This document shows, in pieces, positions 43,506 to 52,513 of a stretch of 64,000 nt of DNA. The DNA is from Ruegeria pomeroyi (GTDB lineage Bacteria; Pseudomonadota; Alphaproteobacteria; Rhodobacterales; Rhodobacteraceae): assembly GCF_021405525.1 (NCBI RefSeq), contig NZ_JAGQAG010000001.1, positions 496,001 through 560,000 on the forward strand. Reading direction: 5' to 3'. Positions within the stretch are counted from its first letter, which is position 1. Each line of letters starts with the position of its first letter. Both the position numbers and the translations under genes were made by a program. The notes under the pieces are model-generated. The model saw only the letters and a program-made list of their open reading frames with translations, searched no databases and was not told the DNA's origin.

Positions 43506-44500
43506 GCCTGATCGTCCGCCGCATCGGCCCCGCCTGCACCATTCAGGATCAGGGTCGCGAAGGCTACCTGGACCAGGGCCTGTCCCGCTCGGGCGCCGCC
43601 GATCTGCGCGCGCTATACGAAGGAGCGGCGCTGCTCCGTCAGAAACCCGATCTGGCCGCGCTGGAAATGGCTGGCATGGGCGGCGAGTTCGAGGCCGTCT
43701 CGCCTGTGCGCATCGCACTCACCGGTGCACCGATGCAGGCCAGCATAGACGGCAGCCCGGTCGCCTGGAACGCCTCGCACGCGCTGGCCAAGGGCCAGAG
43801 GCTGAGCATCGGCGCGGTGCTGAAGGGCGGCTATGGATATCTGCATCTGGGTGGCGGCATTGCGAGCGAGCCTTTTCTCGGCTCACGCTCGGCGCATCTG
43901 GCGGCGCGGGTCGGCCGTGCGGTCGCCGTGGGCGATACGCTGGAAAACGGGCCGGACAAGGGCGAGGCGGGCATGAAGATCGCCGCCGAAGATCGGTTCT
44001 GTGGCGGCACCCTGCGGGTGGTGGCCAGTTTCCAGACCGCGCTGTTCGATGCCGAAACCTTGGCCCGGTTCGAGGCGACCGAGTTCCGCCGTGGCCCGCG
44101 CGCCAACCGGATGGGCATGCAGATGGACAGCGACGGTCCGGGTTTTGCCGCCAAGGGACAGCTCAACATCCTGTCCGAGGTGATCTCGCCCGGCGACATC
44201 CAGATGACCGGCACCGGCAACCCGTTCATCCTGTTGCCCGAATGCCAGACCACGGGTGGCTATCCCCGGATCGCGACCGTGCTGCCCTGCGACCTGCCGC
44301 GTGCGGCACAGACGCCGCCGGGGGGCGCAGTGCGCTTTCAGTTCGTGTCGCTGGACGAGGCGGTCACGCTGCACGCGGCCTGGCTCAAGGACCTTGCGCG
44401 GCTGTCAGCTCGGGTCGAACCGCTGGTGCGCGACCCGCATGACATTCCCGACCTTCTGTCCTACCAACTGATCAGCGGCGTCGTGTCCGCCAATGACTGA
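43502..44500 (+). CDS. pxpC: 5-oxoprolinase subunit PxpC
   Basis: A 332-residue PxpC (KipA/biotin-dependent carboxyltransferase-fold) protein. It opens MSLIVRRIGPACTIQDQGRE and contains ATEFRRGPRANRMGMQMD and TGGYPRIATVLPCDLPR, all family signatures. It forms the ATP-using core with PxpB. Some homologues belong to urea or allophanate systems, but the adjacent PxpA fixes the 5-oxoprolinase type. Confidence 0.92.
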   Translation: MSLIVRRIGPACTIQDQGREGYLDQGLSRSGAADLRALYEGAALLRQKPDLAALEMAGMGGEFEAVSPVRIALTGAPMQASIDGSPVAWNASHALAKGQRLSIGAVLKGGYGYLHLGGGIASEPFLGSRSAHLAARVGRAVAVGDTLENGPDKGEAGMKIAAEDRFCGGTLRVVASFQTALFDAETLARFEATEFRRGPRANRMGMQMDSDGPGFAAKGQLNILSEVISPGDIQMTGTGNPFILLPECQTTGGYPRIATVLPCDLPRAAQTPPGGAVRFQFVSLDEAVTLHAAWLKDLARLSARVEPLVRDPHDIPDLLSYQLISGVVSAND

Positions 44501-44510
44501 GGAGCATAGC

Positions 44511-45272
44511 ATGACCCAAGTGGACCTGAACGCCGACATGGGCGAAAGCTTTGGCCCCTGGAAGATGGGCGACGATGACAGCCTGCTGAAGATCATCACC
44601 TCGGCCAATATCGCCTGCGGCTTTCATGCGGGCGACCCGGACGTGATGGCGAAGACCATGGCGCTTGCGGCGGAAAACGGCGTGGGGATCGGCGCGCATC
44701 CGGGTTTTCCCGACCTGCAAGGGTTCGGCCGCCGCAACATGAAGGTGCCGCATGACAGCCTGCGCAACATGGTGCGATATCAGTTGGGCGCCGCGTTGGG
44801 CATGGCGCGGGCGGTGGGCACGCAGGTCCGGCATCTGAAACTGCACGGGGCACTGGCCAACATGTGCTCGGTCGATCAGGATATGGCGCGTGCCTGTTAC
44901 CAGGGCGCGCTGGACGTCGACCCCGATATCATCATCATGGTGCTGGCGGTCACCAAACAGGAACAGGCGGTGCGCGAACTGGGCTGCAAATGGGTGGGCG
45001 AGATCTTTGCCGACCGCGCCTATAACGACGACGGCACGCTGGTCGACCGGTCGCTGCCCGGCGCGGTTATCCATGACCCGGAGGTGGCCGGGCCGCGCAT
45101 GCTCGAAATGGTGCGCGCGGGCGCCATCATCACCGAAAGCGGCAAACATCTTGAGAGCTCGGTCGACACGATCTGCCTGCATGGCGATGGGCCGACCGCT
45201 GTCCAGATCGCCCGCTCGGTGCGGGCGTGCCTGGAAGAGGGCGGCGTCCGCGTCACCGCATTCGAACGCTGA
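44511..45272 (+). CDS. pxpA: 5-oxoprolinase subunit PxpA (LamB/YcsF family)
   Basis: A 253-residue PxpA/LamB-YcsF protein. TQVDLNADMGESFGPWKMGD at the start, then ANIACGFHAGDPDVMAKTM, IGAHPGFPDLQGFGRRNM and VRHLKLHGALANM are hallmarks. It completes the PxpABC complex. The ATG at 44511 follows TGAGGAG and starts ten bases after pxpC. It is the last gene of the cluster; a D,D-carboxypeptidase gene ends opposite it. Confidence 0.95.
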   Translation: MTQVDLNADMGESFGPWKMGDDDSLLKIITSANIACGFHAGDPDVMAKTMALAAENGVGIGAHPGFPDLQGFGRRNMKVPHDSLRNMVRYQLGAALGMARAVGTQVRHLKLHGALANMCSVDQDMARACYQGALDVDPDIIIMVLAVTKQEQAVRELGCKWVGEIFADRAYNDDGTLVDRSLPGAVIHDPEVAGPRMLEMVRAGAIITESGKHLESSVDTICLHGDGPTAVQIARSVRACLEEGGVRVTAFER

Positions 45273-45290
45273 GCGAGCGGGCAAAGAAAA

Positions 45291-45313
45291 GGCCGCAGCT
45301 TGGGACTGCGGCC
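45291..45313 (-). terminator. Terminator of the D,D-carboxypeptidase gene
   Basis: On the minus strand GGCCGCAG and CTGCGGCC form an 8-base stem with a seven-base loop, followed by TTTTC. It begins 30 bases after the stop at 45344. Confidence 0.85.
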
Positions 45314-45343
45314 AATACTCACGAGGTCGTCGTGCGCCGGGCC

Positions 45344-46777
45344 TTATGACGGCCCGATCATGAAACAGGTTACGTTGCGGGCCTGAAGTCGGCGGCAGGC
45401 GCGGTCGGCCTGATCGCGGGTCATGCCCTGGAACGTGGCTTCGAACCCTTTCGAGGACTGGTGCACCTTGCGCAACGAACCGTCCAGTGTCGACACTTCG
45501 GCCAGCGCGGTGCGCAGCAACACCTTTTCCGCGTCATAGCGATTGGGATAGCGCCCGATATTGATGCCCCAAAGATGCCCGCCCGAGGTCGACAGGCGGG
45601 TAACCACCTCGCGCTCGGGTTCCGGTTCGACATCGGGTTCGGCTACGGCCAGGATCAGGTTCTCGGGCCGCATGCTGGGCCGAACGCCGGGGTCCGGCGT
45701 GTCCGGGGCCTGTCGTGTCACGACATCGGCCTCGGCCATGGCGGCGTTGATGCCAGCCTGAATGCGGTCTTCGTCCTGTCGCGCGGTCTCGGCGACCGCT
45801 TGCGCCACCACAGTTGCGATCGCGCCGCCCGGCCGCTGATTGGGGCGCAGGCTGCTGGTAGGAGCACCGGCCACGCGAACGGTTTTCGAAGTTTCCCCGA
45901 CTTCACCTGCATATAGCGGCATGTCGGGACGTCGGATCGGTGCACGCGACGGCGCCTTGCGGAAACCGAGATCCAGCAACTCGGCGACCTTGGCGTTGCG
46001 CGCGGTGCTCGATTTTCCGCCAAAAACGGTGGCGATCACCCGCTCGTCGCCGCGCTTGGCCGAAGCGACAAGGTTGAAGCCGGCCGCCTGAGTATAGCCT
46101 GTCTTGATCCCGTCGGCACCCTGATAGGCGTCCAGCAGGCGGCGGTTGGTATTGGCAACGGTCTTGATCCCGGCGCTGGTCTGGCGGCGCGAGAACAGGT
46201 TGTAGTACTGCGGGTAATCATACAGCAGATGCCGCCCCAGCGTGGTCATGTCACGCGCGGTGCTGAGATGGCCGGATTCGGTCAACCCATGGGCGTTCTT
46301 GAACGTGGTGCGCGTCATCCCCAGCGCCTTGGCGGTACGGTTCATGCGCCGGGCAAAAGCGGCCTCGGAGCCGGATATGGCAATCCCGATCGAGGTGGCG
46401 GCATCATTGGCCGACTTCACCGCGGCGGCCCGAACCAGATAGCGAAAGGCGATTTTCTGACCCGCGCGCAGGCCCAGTTTCGAAGGCGGCTCCTTGGCGG
46501 CGAAAGGGTCGATCCGCACCTGGGTATCCATGGTCAACTCGCCATTCCGAACCGCTTCGAAGGCGATGTAGAGCGTCATCATCTTGGTGAGAGAGGCAGG
46601 GTGCAGGCGGGTGTCGGCATTGGTGGCATGCAGCACCTCTCCGGTGCGGGCATCAATCACCATCGCGGCATATGGCGCAGCTCTGGCCATGCCAACCAGC
46701 GCCGCGATCATCCAGACCGCGAAGAATAAAGTCAGGCCCAAACGGGCCGGCATTGTTTGCCGAACCTGCACGATCAT
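45344..46777 (-). CDS. D-alanyl-D-alanine carboxypeptidase with SPOR domain
   Basis: A 477-residue periplasmic penicillin-binding protein of the PBP5/DacF class. A leader (to about residue 34) is followed by the catalytic motifs SLTK (Ser62, Lys65), SAN near 118, and KTG in DGIKTGYTQ near 222. A proline-, arginine- and glutamate-rich linker (residues about 300-400) leads to a C-terminal SPOR domain (WGINIGRYPNRYDAEKVLLR) that targets septal glycan. It trims peptidoglycan stem peptides, probably at the division site. SPOR fusion is common in alphaproteobacteria. Confidence 0.95.
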   Translation of the reverse strand: MIVQVRQTMPARLGLTLFFAVWMIAALVGMARAAPYAAMVIDARTGEVLHATNADTRLHPASLTKMMTLYIAFEAVRNGELTMDTQVRIDPFAAKEPPSKLGLRAGQKIAFRYLVRAAAVKSANDAATSIGIAISGSEAAFARRMNRTAKALGMTRTTFKNAHGLTESGHLSTARDMTTLGRHLLYDYPQYYNLFSRRQTSAGIKTVANTNRRLLDAYQGADGIKTGYTQAAGFNLVASAKRGDERVIATVFGGKSSTARNAKVAELLDLGFRKAPSRAPIRRPDMPLYAGEVGETSKTVRVAGAPTSSLRPNQRPGGAIATVVAQAVAETARQDEDRIQAGINAAMAEADVVTRQAPDTPDPGVRPSMRPENLILAVAEPDVEPEPEREVVTRLSTSGGHLWGINIGRYPNRYDAEKVLLRTALAEVSTLDGSLRKVHQSSKGFEATFQGMTRDQADRACRRLQARNVTCFMIGPS

Positions 46778-47035
46778 TGCCTCTGTCTGCCTCAGGCCGC
46801 CGGTTTCCGGCTGGCTCGGTTATTCTGCTTGAAACAAGGCTAACACAGTGGATTTCCGAAATAAACCCGCTGGCTGCACGCTTGGGCGGAATTTCCTCCT
46901 CTCTGATTAACTACATTTAGGGGAGGATATCCTGCCTGCCCCAACACCGGCGATCATGGCATTTTTGTGGCACCTAAAGCCGCGATTCGAACCCGACGGT
47001 TTCGTGACTCAGATCACGCTGATCCCGGTTTGGGC

Positions 47036-47737
47036 TCAGCCCAGCTGCGCCACAAACTCCGCCAGGGCACCCAGATCGGGAAGGCTGTGAAACCGGGAAC
47101 GATCCGACGGCGGATCGGCCTTCTCGACCTCCCATTCCAGCCCGTGTGGCACAAAAACGCCCCAGGCCCCGGCCTGGATCGGGGCGATAACGTCCGACCG
47201 CATGGAGTTGCCCACCATCATCGCCCGCCCTGCCCCATCACCATGGCGGGCAAAGACGGTCTGATAGGTTTGGGCCGTCTTTTCCGAGACGATTTCGACC
47301 CCGTGGAACAGCTCACCCAGCCCTGACTGCGCCAGCTTGCGTTCCTGATCTATCAGATCACCCTTGGTGATCAGCAGCACGCGGTGGGTTTCGGCCACTG
47401 CCTCGACCGCAGCGCGGGCATGGGGCAACAACTCGATCGGATGGGCCAGCATCTCTTGTCCGGCCTCGATCAGTTGCCGGATCACGGCGGCAGGCACCCG
47501 GTCCTCGGTCACCTCAATTGCCGTTTCGATCATCGACAGGGTGAATCCCTTTACCCCATAGCCGTAGTGACGGATGTTGCGCTTTTCAGCGGCCAACAGC
47601 CGCTCCATCAAGTGGTCGGCCTCAGCGAAATCGGCCAGCAAACCGGCGAAATGCGCCTGTGTCATCTGAAAGAAGCGCTCGTTATGCCAGAGCGTATCGT
47701 CCGCGTCGAACCCCACCGTCGTCAGATTTTGCGCCAT
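47036..47737 (-). CDS. HAD-family hydrolase
   Basis: A 233-residue haloacid-dehalogenase-fold hydrolase. The nucleophile motif is VGFDADDTLWHNE, motif II LLITKGD, and the C-terminal motif MMVGNSMRSDVIAPIQAGAW. It resembles phosphoglycolate/nucleotidase-like HADs, so a phosphatase is likely, but no substrate can be assigned. ATG at 47737 is chosen; an in-frame ATG at 47764 has no better ribosome-binding site. Confidence 0.92.
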   Translation of the reverse strand: MAQNLTTVGFDADDTLWHNERFFQMTQAHFAGLLADFAEADHLMERLLAAEKRNIRHYGYGVKGFTLSMIETAIEVTEDRVPAAVIRQLIEAGQEMLAHPIELLPHARAAVEAVAETHRVLLITKGDLIDQERKLAQSGLGELFHGVEIVSEKTAQTYQTVFARHGDGAGRAMMVGNSMRSDVIAPIQAGAWGVFVPHGLEWEVEKADPPSDRSRFHSLPDLGALAEFVAQLG

Positions 47738-47827
47738 CTGTCGCGTTTGCTTTCTCTTTTCCATTTCCGCGCTAAGGTTATATAAGCTTGCGACCAAACC
47801 GAACCCGGAATCGGAAACGCGCACCCC

Positions 47828-48169
47828 ATGACCGCACAACAGCACATGATGTCGGACAAGCATGACCAGGACAACGATGCCTCGGTCCTGTTGCAGACGC
47901 GCCCCAGGACCAAGCGCCCGCCGCTGTACAAGGTGCTGCTGCTGAACGACGATTACACGCCGATGGAATTTGTCGTGCATGTGCTGGAACGGTTCTTTGG
48001 CATGAACCACGCGCAAGCGTTCGAGATCATGCTGACCGTACACAAGAAGGGGGTCGCGGTGGTTGGTGTGTTCAGCCACGAGATCGCCGAGACCAAGGTC
48101 AGCCTGGTGATGGATTTCGCCCGCCGCCATCAGCATCCGCTGCAATGCACCATGGAAAAAGAGGACTGA
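47828..48169 (+). CDS. clpS: ATP-dependent Clp protease adaptor ClpS
   Basis: A 113-residue ClpS. The core [20 protein letters not shown] with the N-degron pocket residues, then [18 protein letters not shown], are typical. It delivers N-end-rule substrates to ClpAP. No clpA gene lies next to it here. TATATA upstream (about 47780) may be part of a -10 element. Confidence 0.95.
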   Translation: MTAQQHMMSDKHDQDNDASVLLQTRPRTKRPPLYKVLLLNDDYTPMEFVVHVLERFFGMNHAQAFEIMLTVHKKGVAVVGVFSHEIAETKVSLVMDFARRHQHPLQCTMEKED

Positions 48170-48214
48170 TGCCGCGCCATTTGCGCCGCAAGGTCCCGGA
48201 ACGGATATCCGAAC

Positions 48215-49180
48215 ATGTCTTCGCGTCTTGAGCTTGCGCTGGCCTCGGGACTGGACCTGACCGCGCCTGTTTCGGTGCTGGGTCCGACGCCCGACCACGA
48301 CTTGTCTGCGCTGCCGCCCGATACCGAAGTGGTGCAACCTTATCGCCCCTGGCACGACCATTTCGCCGCGCGCGGCTTTCATACCGTGGCGCAGTCGGAT
48401 GCGCCCTGTTCTGATGCGGTGGTATTCCTGCCGCGCGCCAAGGCGCTGGCGCGCGCGATGGTGGCCGAGGCCTGCCGCCGTGCCTCCGGTCAGGTGGTTA
48501 TTGACGGGGCCAAGACCGAGGGGATCGACAGCCTGCTGAAAGACATTCGCAAGCGGGTCGTGGTCGAGGGGCCGCTGTCCAAGGCGCATGGCAAGATCTT
48601 CTGGTTCCGCGCCGATGCCGCGGATTTTTCCGACTGGACCCCACCCGGCGATCAGCGGGTCGCAGGGTTCCGCACCGCGCCCGGCGTGTTTTCCGCCGAT
48701 GGGGTCGATCCGGCCTCTGCCCTGCTGTTGGCCGCGCTGCCGAAGAAGCCCGGAAAGGTGATCGCCGATCTGGGCGCGGGCTGGGGGTATCTGTCTGCGG
48801 GGATCCTGGCGCGCGAGGGGGTGCGTGCGCTGCATCTGGTCGAGGCCGACCATGTCGCGCTGGACTGTGCACGCGCCAATATCGACGATCCGCGCGCCAG
48901 CTTTCATTGGGCCGACGTGCTGAGCTGGCAAGCACCCGAGCGGCTGGATTGCGTTGTGATGAACCCGCCGTTTCACACCGGACGTGCCGCCGAACCGTCG
49001 CTTGGCCAGGGCTTCATCGCGGCGGCCGCGCGCAATCTGACCGGGTCGGGGCAGCTCTGGATGGTGGCCAACCGGCACCTGCCCTACGAGGCGGCGCTGA
49101 ACGAACGGTTCCAGCAGGTGGCCGAGGTCGCGGGCGACAACCGGTTCAAGGTTTTCCACGCCTCTCGCCCCCGGCGCTGA
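48215..49180 (+). CDS. rsmC: RsmC-like 16S rRNA (guanine-N2) methyltransferase
   Basis: A 321-residue two-domain methyltransferase. The C-terminal half carries the SAM motif VIADLGAGWGYLSAGILA and the catalytic NPPFH (in VVMNPPFHTGR), typical of RsmC/RsmD N2-guanine enzymes. It would modify G1207 of 16S rRNA if it is RsmC. It is 45 bases after clpS on the same strand. Confidence 0.88.
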   Translation: MSSRLELALASGLDLTAPVSVLGPTPDHDLSALPPDTEVVQPYRPWHDHFAARGFHTVAQSDAPCSDAVVFLPRAKALARAMVAEACRRASGQVVIDGAKTEGIDSLLKDIRKRVVVEGPLSKAHGKIFWFRADAADFSDWTPPGDQRVAGFRTAPGVFSADGVDPASALLLAALPKKPGKVIADLGAGWGYLSAGILAREGVRALHLVEADHVALDCARANIDDPRASFHWADVLSWQAPERLDCVVMNPPFHTGRAAEPSLGQGFIAAAARNLTGSGQLWMVANRHLPYEAALNERFQQVAEVAGDNRFKVFHASRPRR

Positions 49181-49217
49181 ACCCGGCTAAGTTGCGCCCA
49201 AAGTCAGGAGACAGCTC

Positions 49218-50018
49218 ATGTCCTTTTCCATCGCAGGCAAAACCGCCATCGTCACCGGCGCGGCCAACGGTATCGGCCTTGCCATCGCGCGCCAGTTCGC
49301 TTCGGCCGGGGCCAATGTCATGTTCGCGGACATGGACGAAAAGGGGCTGGAGGAGCAGCTGGGCGATTTTGCCGAAGATGGCAACATCCGCTATTTCGCC
49401 GGCGACCTGCGCGAGCGGCTGACAGTCGCCAACCTGCTATCCGCCACGATAGACGCTTTCGACCAGATCGACATTCTGGTCAACGGTGCGCGGCAGGTGA
49501 TTCCGACCGATCCCTTGGATTCCGAGGACGACTCGGTGCGCGTGGCTCTGAATCAGAACCTGTTTCCGGCCTATCGCCTCAGCCAGGCGGTGGCCAAGAG
49601 AATGATCAAGCAGGCTGGCGAAAATGGCGAAGGGCAGGCCGGTGCGATCATCAACCTGAGCTCGGTCGCCGCCCGGCGGACTCACCCCGACCTCTTGGCT
49701 TATTCGGTCTCGACCGCCGCGCTGGACCAGATGACCCGCGCCTTGGCGGTGGCACTGGCGCCACAGCGGATCCGGGTCAATGCCATTGCCATCGGCTCGG
49801 TGATGAGCGCTTCGCTGCAAGTGGCGCTGAAGGACAACCGCGACTTTCGCAAGGATATCGAGCGGCACACGCCGCTGGGCCGGGTCGCCGCCGCGAACGA
49901 ATTGGTGCTGACCGCGCAATATCTGGCCTCGGATGCGTCGAGCTTCATGACCGGACAGATCCTGACGGTCGATGGCGGTCGCACCCTGCTGGACCCGGTG
50001 GCCGCCCCCGCGCATTGA
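49218..50018 (+). CDS. Short-chain dehydrogenase/reductase without catalytic lysine
   Basis: A 266-residue classical SDR by fold: cofactor loop VTGAANGIGLAIA, strand DILVNGA, and IINLSSVAARR. The catalytic tyrosine is Tyr162 in AYSVSTAAL, but the YxxxK lysine position (166) is threonine, encoded ACC. It is probably not a standard NAD(P)-dependent reductase unless a nearby residue compensates. It ends 11 bases before hemF, so it is cotranscribed with it, which suggests a supporting role in tetrapyrrole supply or simply chance linkage. Confidence 0.9.
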   Translation: MSFSIAGKTAIVTGAANGIGLAIARQFASAGANVMFADMDEKGLEEQLGDFAEDGNIRYFAGDLRERLTVANLLSATIDAFDQIDILVNGARQVIPTDPLDSEDDSVRVALNQNLFPAYRLSQAVAKRMIKQAGENGEGQAGAIINLSSVAARRTHPDLLAYSVSTAALDQMTRALAVALAPQRIRVNAIAIGSVMSASLQVALKDNRDFRKDIERHTPLGRVAAANELVLTAQYLASDASSFMTGQILTVDGGRTLLDPVAAPAH

Positions 50019-50029
50019 AGGAAGACCAG

Positions 50030-50914
50030 ATGTTCGAGACCGAGAAATCCACCGCCTCCGCCTGGTTCCGCGATCTGCGTGACCAGATCGTTGCCGCATT
50101 CGAGGGGCTGGAAGACAGCCATTCCGAGGGGCCGTTCAGTGACATGGCGCCGGGCCGGTTCGAGGTGACCGAGACCACGCGGCAATCCGACGATGGGTCG
50201 GACGCGGGCGGCGGGCTGATGAGCGTGATGCGCGGCGGCCGGGTGTTTGAAAAGGTCGGCGTCAATATCTCGACCGTCTACGGCACGCTGGGTGAGCGGG
50301 CGCAGGCGGCGATGGCCGCGCGCAAGGGCATTCCCGGCATGGCGGACGATCCGCGTTTCTGGGCCTCGGGTATCAGCCTGGTGGCGCATATGCAGAACCC
50401 GCATGTGCCGGCGGTGCATATGAACACGCGCATGTTCTGGACCCCGCATGCCTGGTGGTTCGGGGGCGGCTCGGACCTGAACCCCTGTATCGAATACGCC
50501 GAGGACACGGCGCATTTTCACGCCACGCAGAAGGCGCATCTGGACCCGCATGGGAGCGAGCATTACCCGCGGCTCAAGGCCTGGGCGGACGAGTATTTCT
50601 ATATCCCGCACCGCAAGCGGGCGCGCGGCGTCGGCGGTATCTTCATGGATGATCTGTGCACCGGTGACTGGCAGGCGGATTTCGCGCTGACGCAGGATAT
50701 CGGTCGCGCCTTCCTGCCCGCCTATCTGCCGCTGGTCGAACGCCGCCGGGTGCAGCCGTTCGATGAGGCCGAGAAGGAGGCGCAACTGGTGCATCGCGGG
50801 CTCTATGCCGAATACAACCTGGTCTATGACCGGGGCACCAAGTTCGGGCTGGAGACCGGGCATGACGCCAACGCGGTGCTGATGAGCCTGCCGCCGATGG
50901 CGAAATGGATCTGA
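50030..50914 (+). CDS. hemF: Aerobic coproporphyrinogen III oxidase
   Basis: A 294-residue HemF. GVNISTVYGTL, VHMNTRMFWTPHAWWFGG and DPHGSEHYPRLKAWADEYFY are family signatures. It decarboxylates coproporphyrinogen III with oxygen in haem synthesis. GAAGGAAG precedes the ATG at 50030. It follows the SDR by 11 bases. Repeat copy C follows its stop. Confidence 0.97.
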   Translation: MFETEKSTASAWFRDLRDQIVAAFEGLEDSHSEGPFSDMAPGRFEVTETTRQSDDGSDAGGGLMSVMRGGRVFEKVGVNISTVYGTLGERAQAAMAARKGIPGMADDPRFWASGISLVAHMQNPHVPAVHMNTRMFWTPHAWWFGGGSDLNPCIEYAEDTAHFHATQKAHLDPHGSEHYPRLKAWADEYFYIPHRKRARGVGGIFMDDLCTGDWQADFALTQDIGRAFLPAYLPLVERRRVQPFDEAEKEAQLVHRGLYAEYNLVYDRGTKFGLETGHDANAVLMSLPPMAKWI

Positions 50915-50923
50915 CCGGGTTCA

Positions 50924-50983
50924 GGGGGCGCTGCCCCCGTCACCTGCGGTGACTCCCCCGGAGTATTTTCGGCAAAGTGAAGG
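50924..50983 (+). repeat. Three-part intergenic stem-loop repeat, copy C
   Basis: It starts 10 bases after the hemF stop. Hairpin 1 is GGGGGC-GCT-GCCCCC (50924-50938). Hairpin 2 is GTCACC-TGC-GGTGAC (50939-50953). Hairpin 3 is ACTCC-CCC-GGAGT, followed by ATTTTCGGCAAAGTGAAGG. Compared with copy A, hairpin 2 has different sequence but perfect pairing and the same TGC loop. Confidence 0.8.
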
Positions 50984-51004
50984 GGCGGGCCGGTTTACCC
51001 ATTA

Positions 51005-51424
51005 TCAGGGACGGAGCCAGAAATCGTCGGTCAGCCGGTCGTAGCAATAGTTCTGTGCCATCGACGCCGTCATGTTGTCGCCGACCTTTTTGACGCTGAT
51101 CGAATAGCCCGGGTTGGTATCGGCGCCTTGGGGTGGTTGCAGGGAGAATTGCACTCCCTTGCGGCCCTTGACCGTAACCGCCGGTCCCACCGCCTGCCAC
51201 AGGTAGATGCGCTGGGTCGCGCTGGTGCGCAGCACGCGGATGGCGTAATCACCCGCGCCGCACCAGAAATCCTTGGGCGCGGAACCATGCCGGTTGACCA
51301 CTTCGAACACCCCCTTGCTGACGGGATAGACTTCGAACCGGTTGAAGGCCTGAAACCCCATCGCCATCCCGGGCAGCAGCAGCACCGCGGTGACGAGGGT
51401 CCAGCCTGTCGTGCGCCATGTCAT
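51005..51424 (-). CDS. Hypothetical secreted protein
   Basis: A 139-residue protein with a signal peptide (TGWTLVTAVLLLPGMAMG, cleavage after Ala-Met-Gly). The mature part starts FQAFNRFEVYPVSKGVFEVV and contains DFWCGAGDYAIRVL and two or three cysteines. Family not recognised. GCAGGAGTAATACC precedes the ATG at 51424. Copy C of the stem-loop repeat lies just past its 3' end. Confidence 0.75.
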   Translation of the reverse strand: MTWRTTGWTLVTAVLLLPGMAMGFQAFNRFEVYPVSKGVFEVVNRHGSAPKDFWCGAGDYAIRVLRTSATQRIYLWQAVGPAVTVKGRKGVQFSLQPPQGADTNPGYSISVKKVGDNMTASMAQNYCYDRLTDDFWLRP

Positions 51425-51504
51425 GGTATTACTCCTGCTCTTCAATGAGTTGGCCGGGACAGGATAACGGGATTCGCCGCTAGCGCCAATGATGGCGGCG
51501 CGGG

Positions 51505-52449
51505 TCAGGCACTGCGCCAGCCGGCCTCGCGCAGGGCGGCGCCATAGCTGGGGGCGGTTTTCATCCGGCCACCCAGCCCCTTGTCGAGGAGTAGCGCGTG
51601 CATCCGGGGCAGGTTGTAGCAGGGCACATGCATGATCATGTGATGCTCCAGATGGTAGTTCACCCAATAGGGTGCCACCAGCAGGCGCGCGATCGGCCCG
51701 GCAAGGGTGGTGCGGACGTTCCGGAACGGGTCCTCGGATTGTTCGGTGGCGCCATGTTCGGCGATGTTGCGGATGCGCAGGACGAACTGGAACCAGGTGA
51801 GATAGGGCAGCAGCCAGAAGGCCAGCCCCCACCACCAGTCGCCGACGAGGCTGATCAACAGGGCCACGCCAAGGAAGACCGGCAGCGATTTCCACAGTTG
51901 CGGCGCCTTGAAGCTTTGCGCGAAATCGGACGCGGCGGCCTTGATCGCCTCGTCATCGCCAGCAAGGCGGAAGGACATCAGGATCTGACCGGTCAGCTGC
52001 TTGATCCCGGTACGCCCGGTCAGGTCGCGCGCGAATTTCCGTTTCATCGACGCATGCGAGGTGGGGAATTTCGACGACAGGACAAGGTCGGGGTCCTTGT
52101 CGGTCTGGGTAAAACGGTGGTGGGTCAGGTGATAATGGCGATAGGCGGCCAATTCCGCCAGGATCGGGCGACCGCAGAGCCATTCGCCCACCAGATCGTT
52201 GAGCCGCCGGTTGCGGAACAGCGCGTTATGCGCCGCCTCGTGCATCAGGATGGCAAGGCCCAGCTGGCGCGAGCCGATCACGATCACCGCCAGCACAAAG
52301 GTCAGCGGATTGGGCCAGAGGCCGAACAAGACCACCGCCAGCGCGATGGTGCCCCAGCAATGGGCGACCAGCCAGAGGCCCATGGCGTCGGAACGTTCGG
52401 CCAGAGGGCGGATTTCCTCGGTGCTGAGATAGGCCTTGCCCGGTGTCAT
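51505..52449 (-). CDS. Fatty acid desaturase family protein
   Basis: A 314-residue membrane di-iron enzyme. The three histidine boxes are HEAAH (about residue 70), HYHLTHHRF (about 105) and NYHLEHH (about 270), with hydrophobic pairs between. It would introduce a double bond or hydroxyl in lipid acyl chains, perhaps for cold adaptation or carotenoid/sphingolipid-like chemistry. It stands between a secreted protein and a cyclase gene. Regiospecificity cannot be read. Confidence 0.93.
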   Translation of the reverse strand: MTPGKAYLSTEEIRPLAERSDAMGLWLVAHCWGTIALAVVLFGLWPNPLTFVLAVIVIGSRQLGLAILMHEAAHNALFRNRRLNDLVGEWLCGRPILAELAAYRHYHLTHHRFTQTDKDPDLVLSSKFPTSHASMKRKFARDLTGRTGIKQLTGQILMSFRLAGDDEAIKAAASDFAQSFKAPQLWKSLPVFLGVALLISLVGDWWWGLAFWLLPYLTWFQFVLRIRNIAEHGATEQSEDPFRNVRTTLAGPIARLLVAPYWVNYHLEHHMIMHVPCYNLPRMHALLLDKGLGGRMKTAPSYGAALREAGWRSA

Positions 52450-52513
52450 GTTGCGTCCTCCCTGACAGACAGGGTCTCAGGTCGGGGACGGGTCTGTCAA
52501 ACAGAGCGCCACG

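Noticed and set aside
46908-46922. TTAACTACATTTAG as a CtrA box
   Set aside because: Only a partial match to TTAA-N7-TTAA and not at a suitable promoter position.
46978-47000. GATTCGAACCCGACGG resembling a tRNA T-loop
   Set aside because: No acceptor, D or anticodon stems can be folded around it, so it is neither a tRNA nor a convincing duplicated att site of the tRNA-Ser.
47738-49159. Long upstream extension of the HAD frame on the minus strand
   Set aside because: It runs antisense through clpS and rsmC with His/Arg-rich sequence; the HAD fold starts at 47737.
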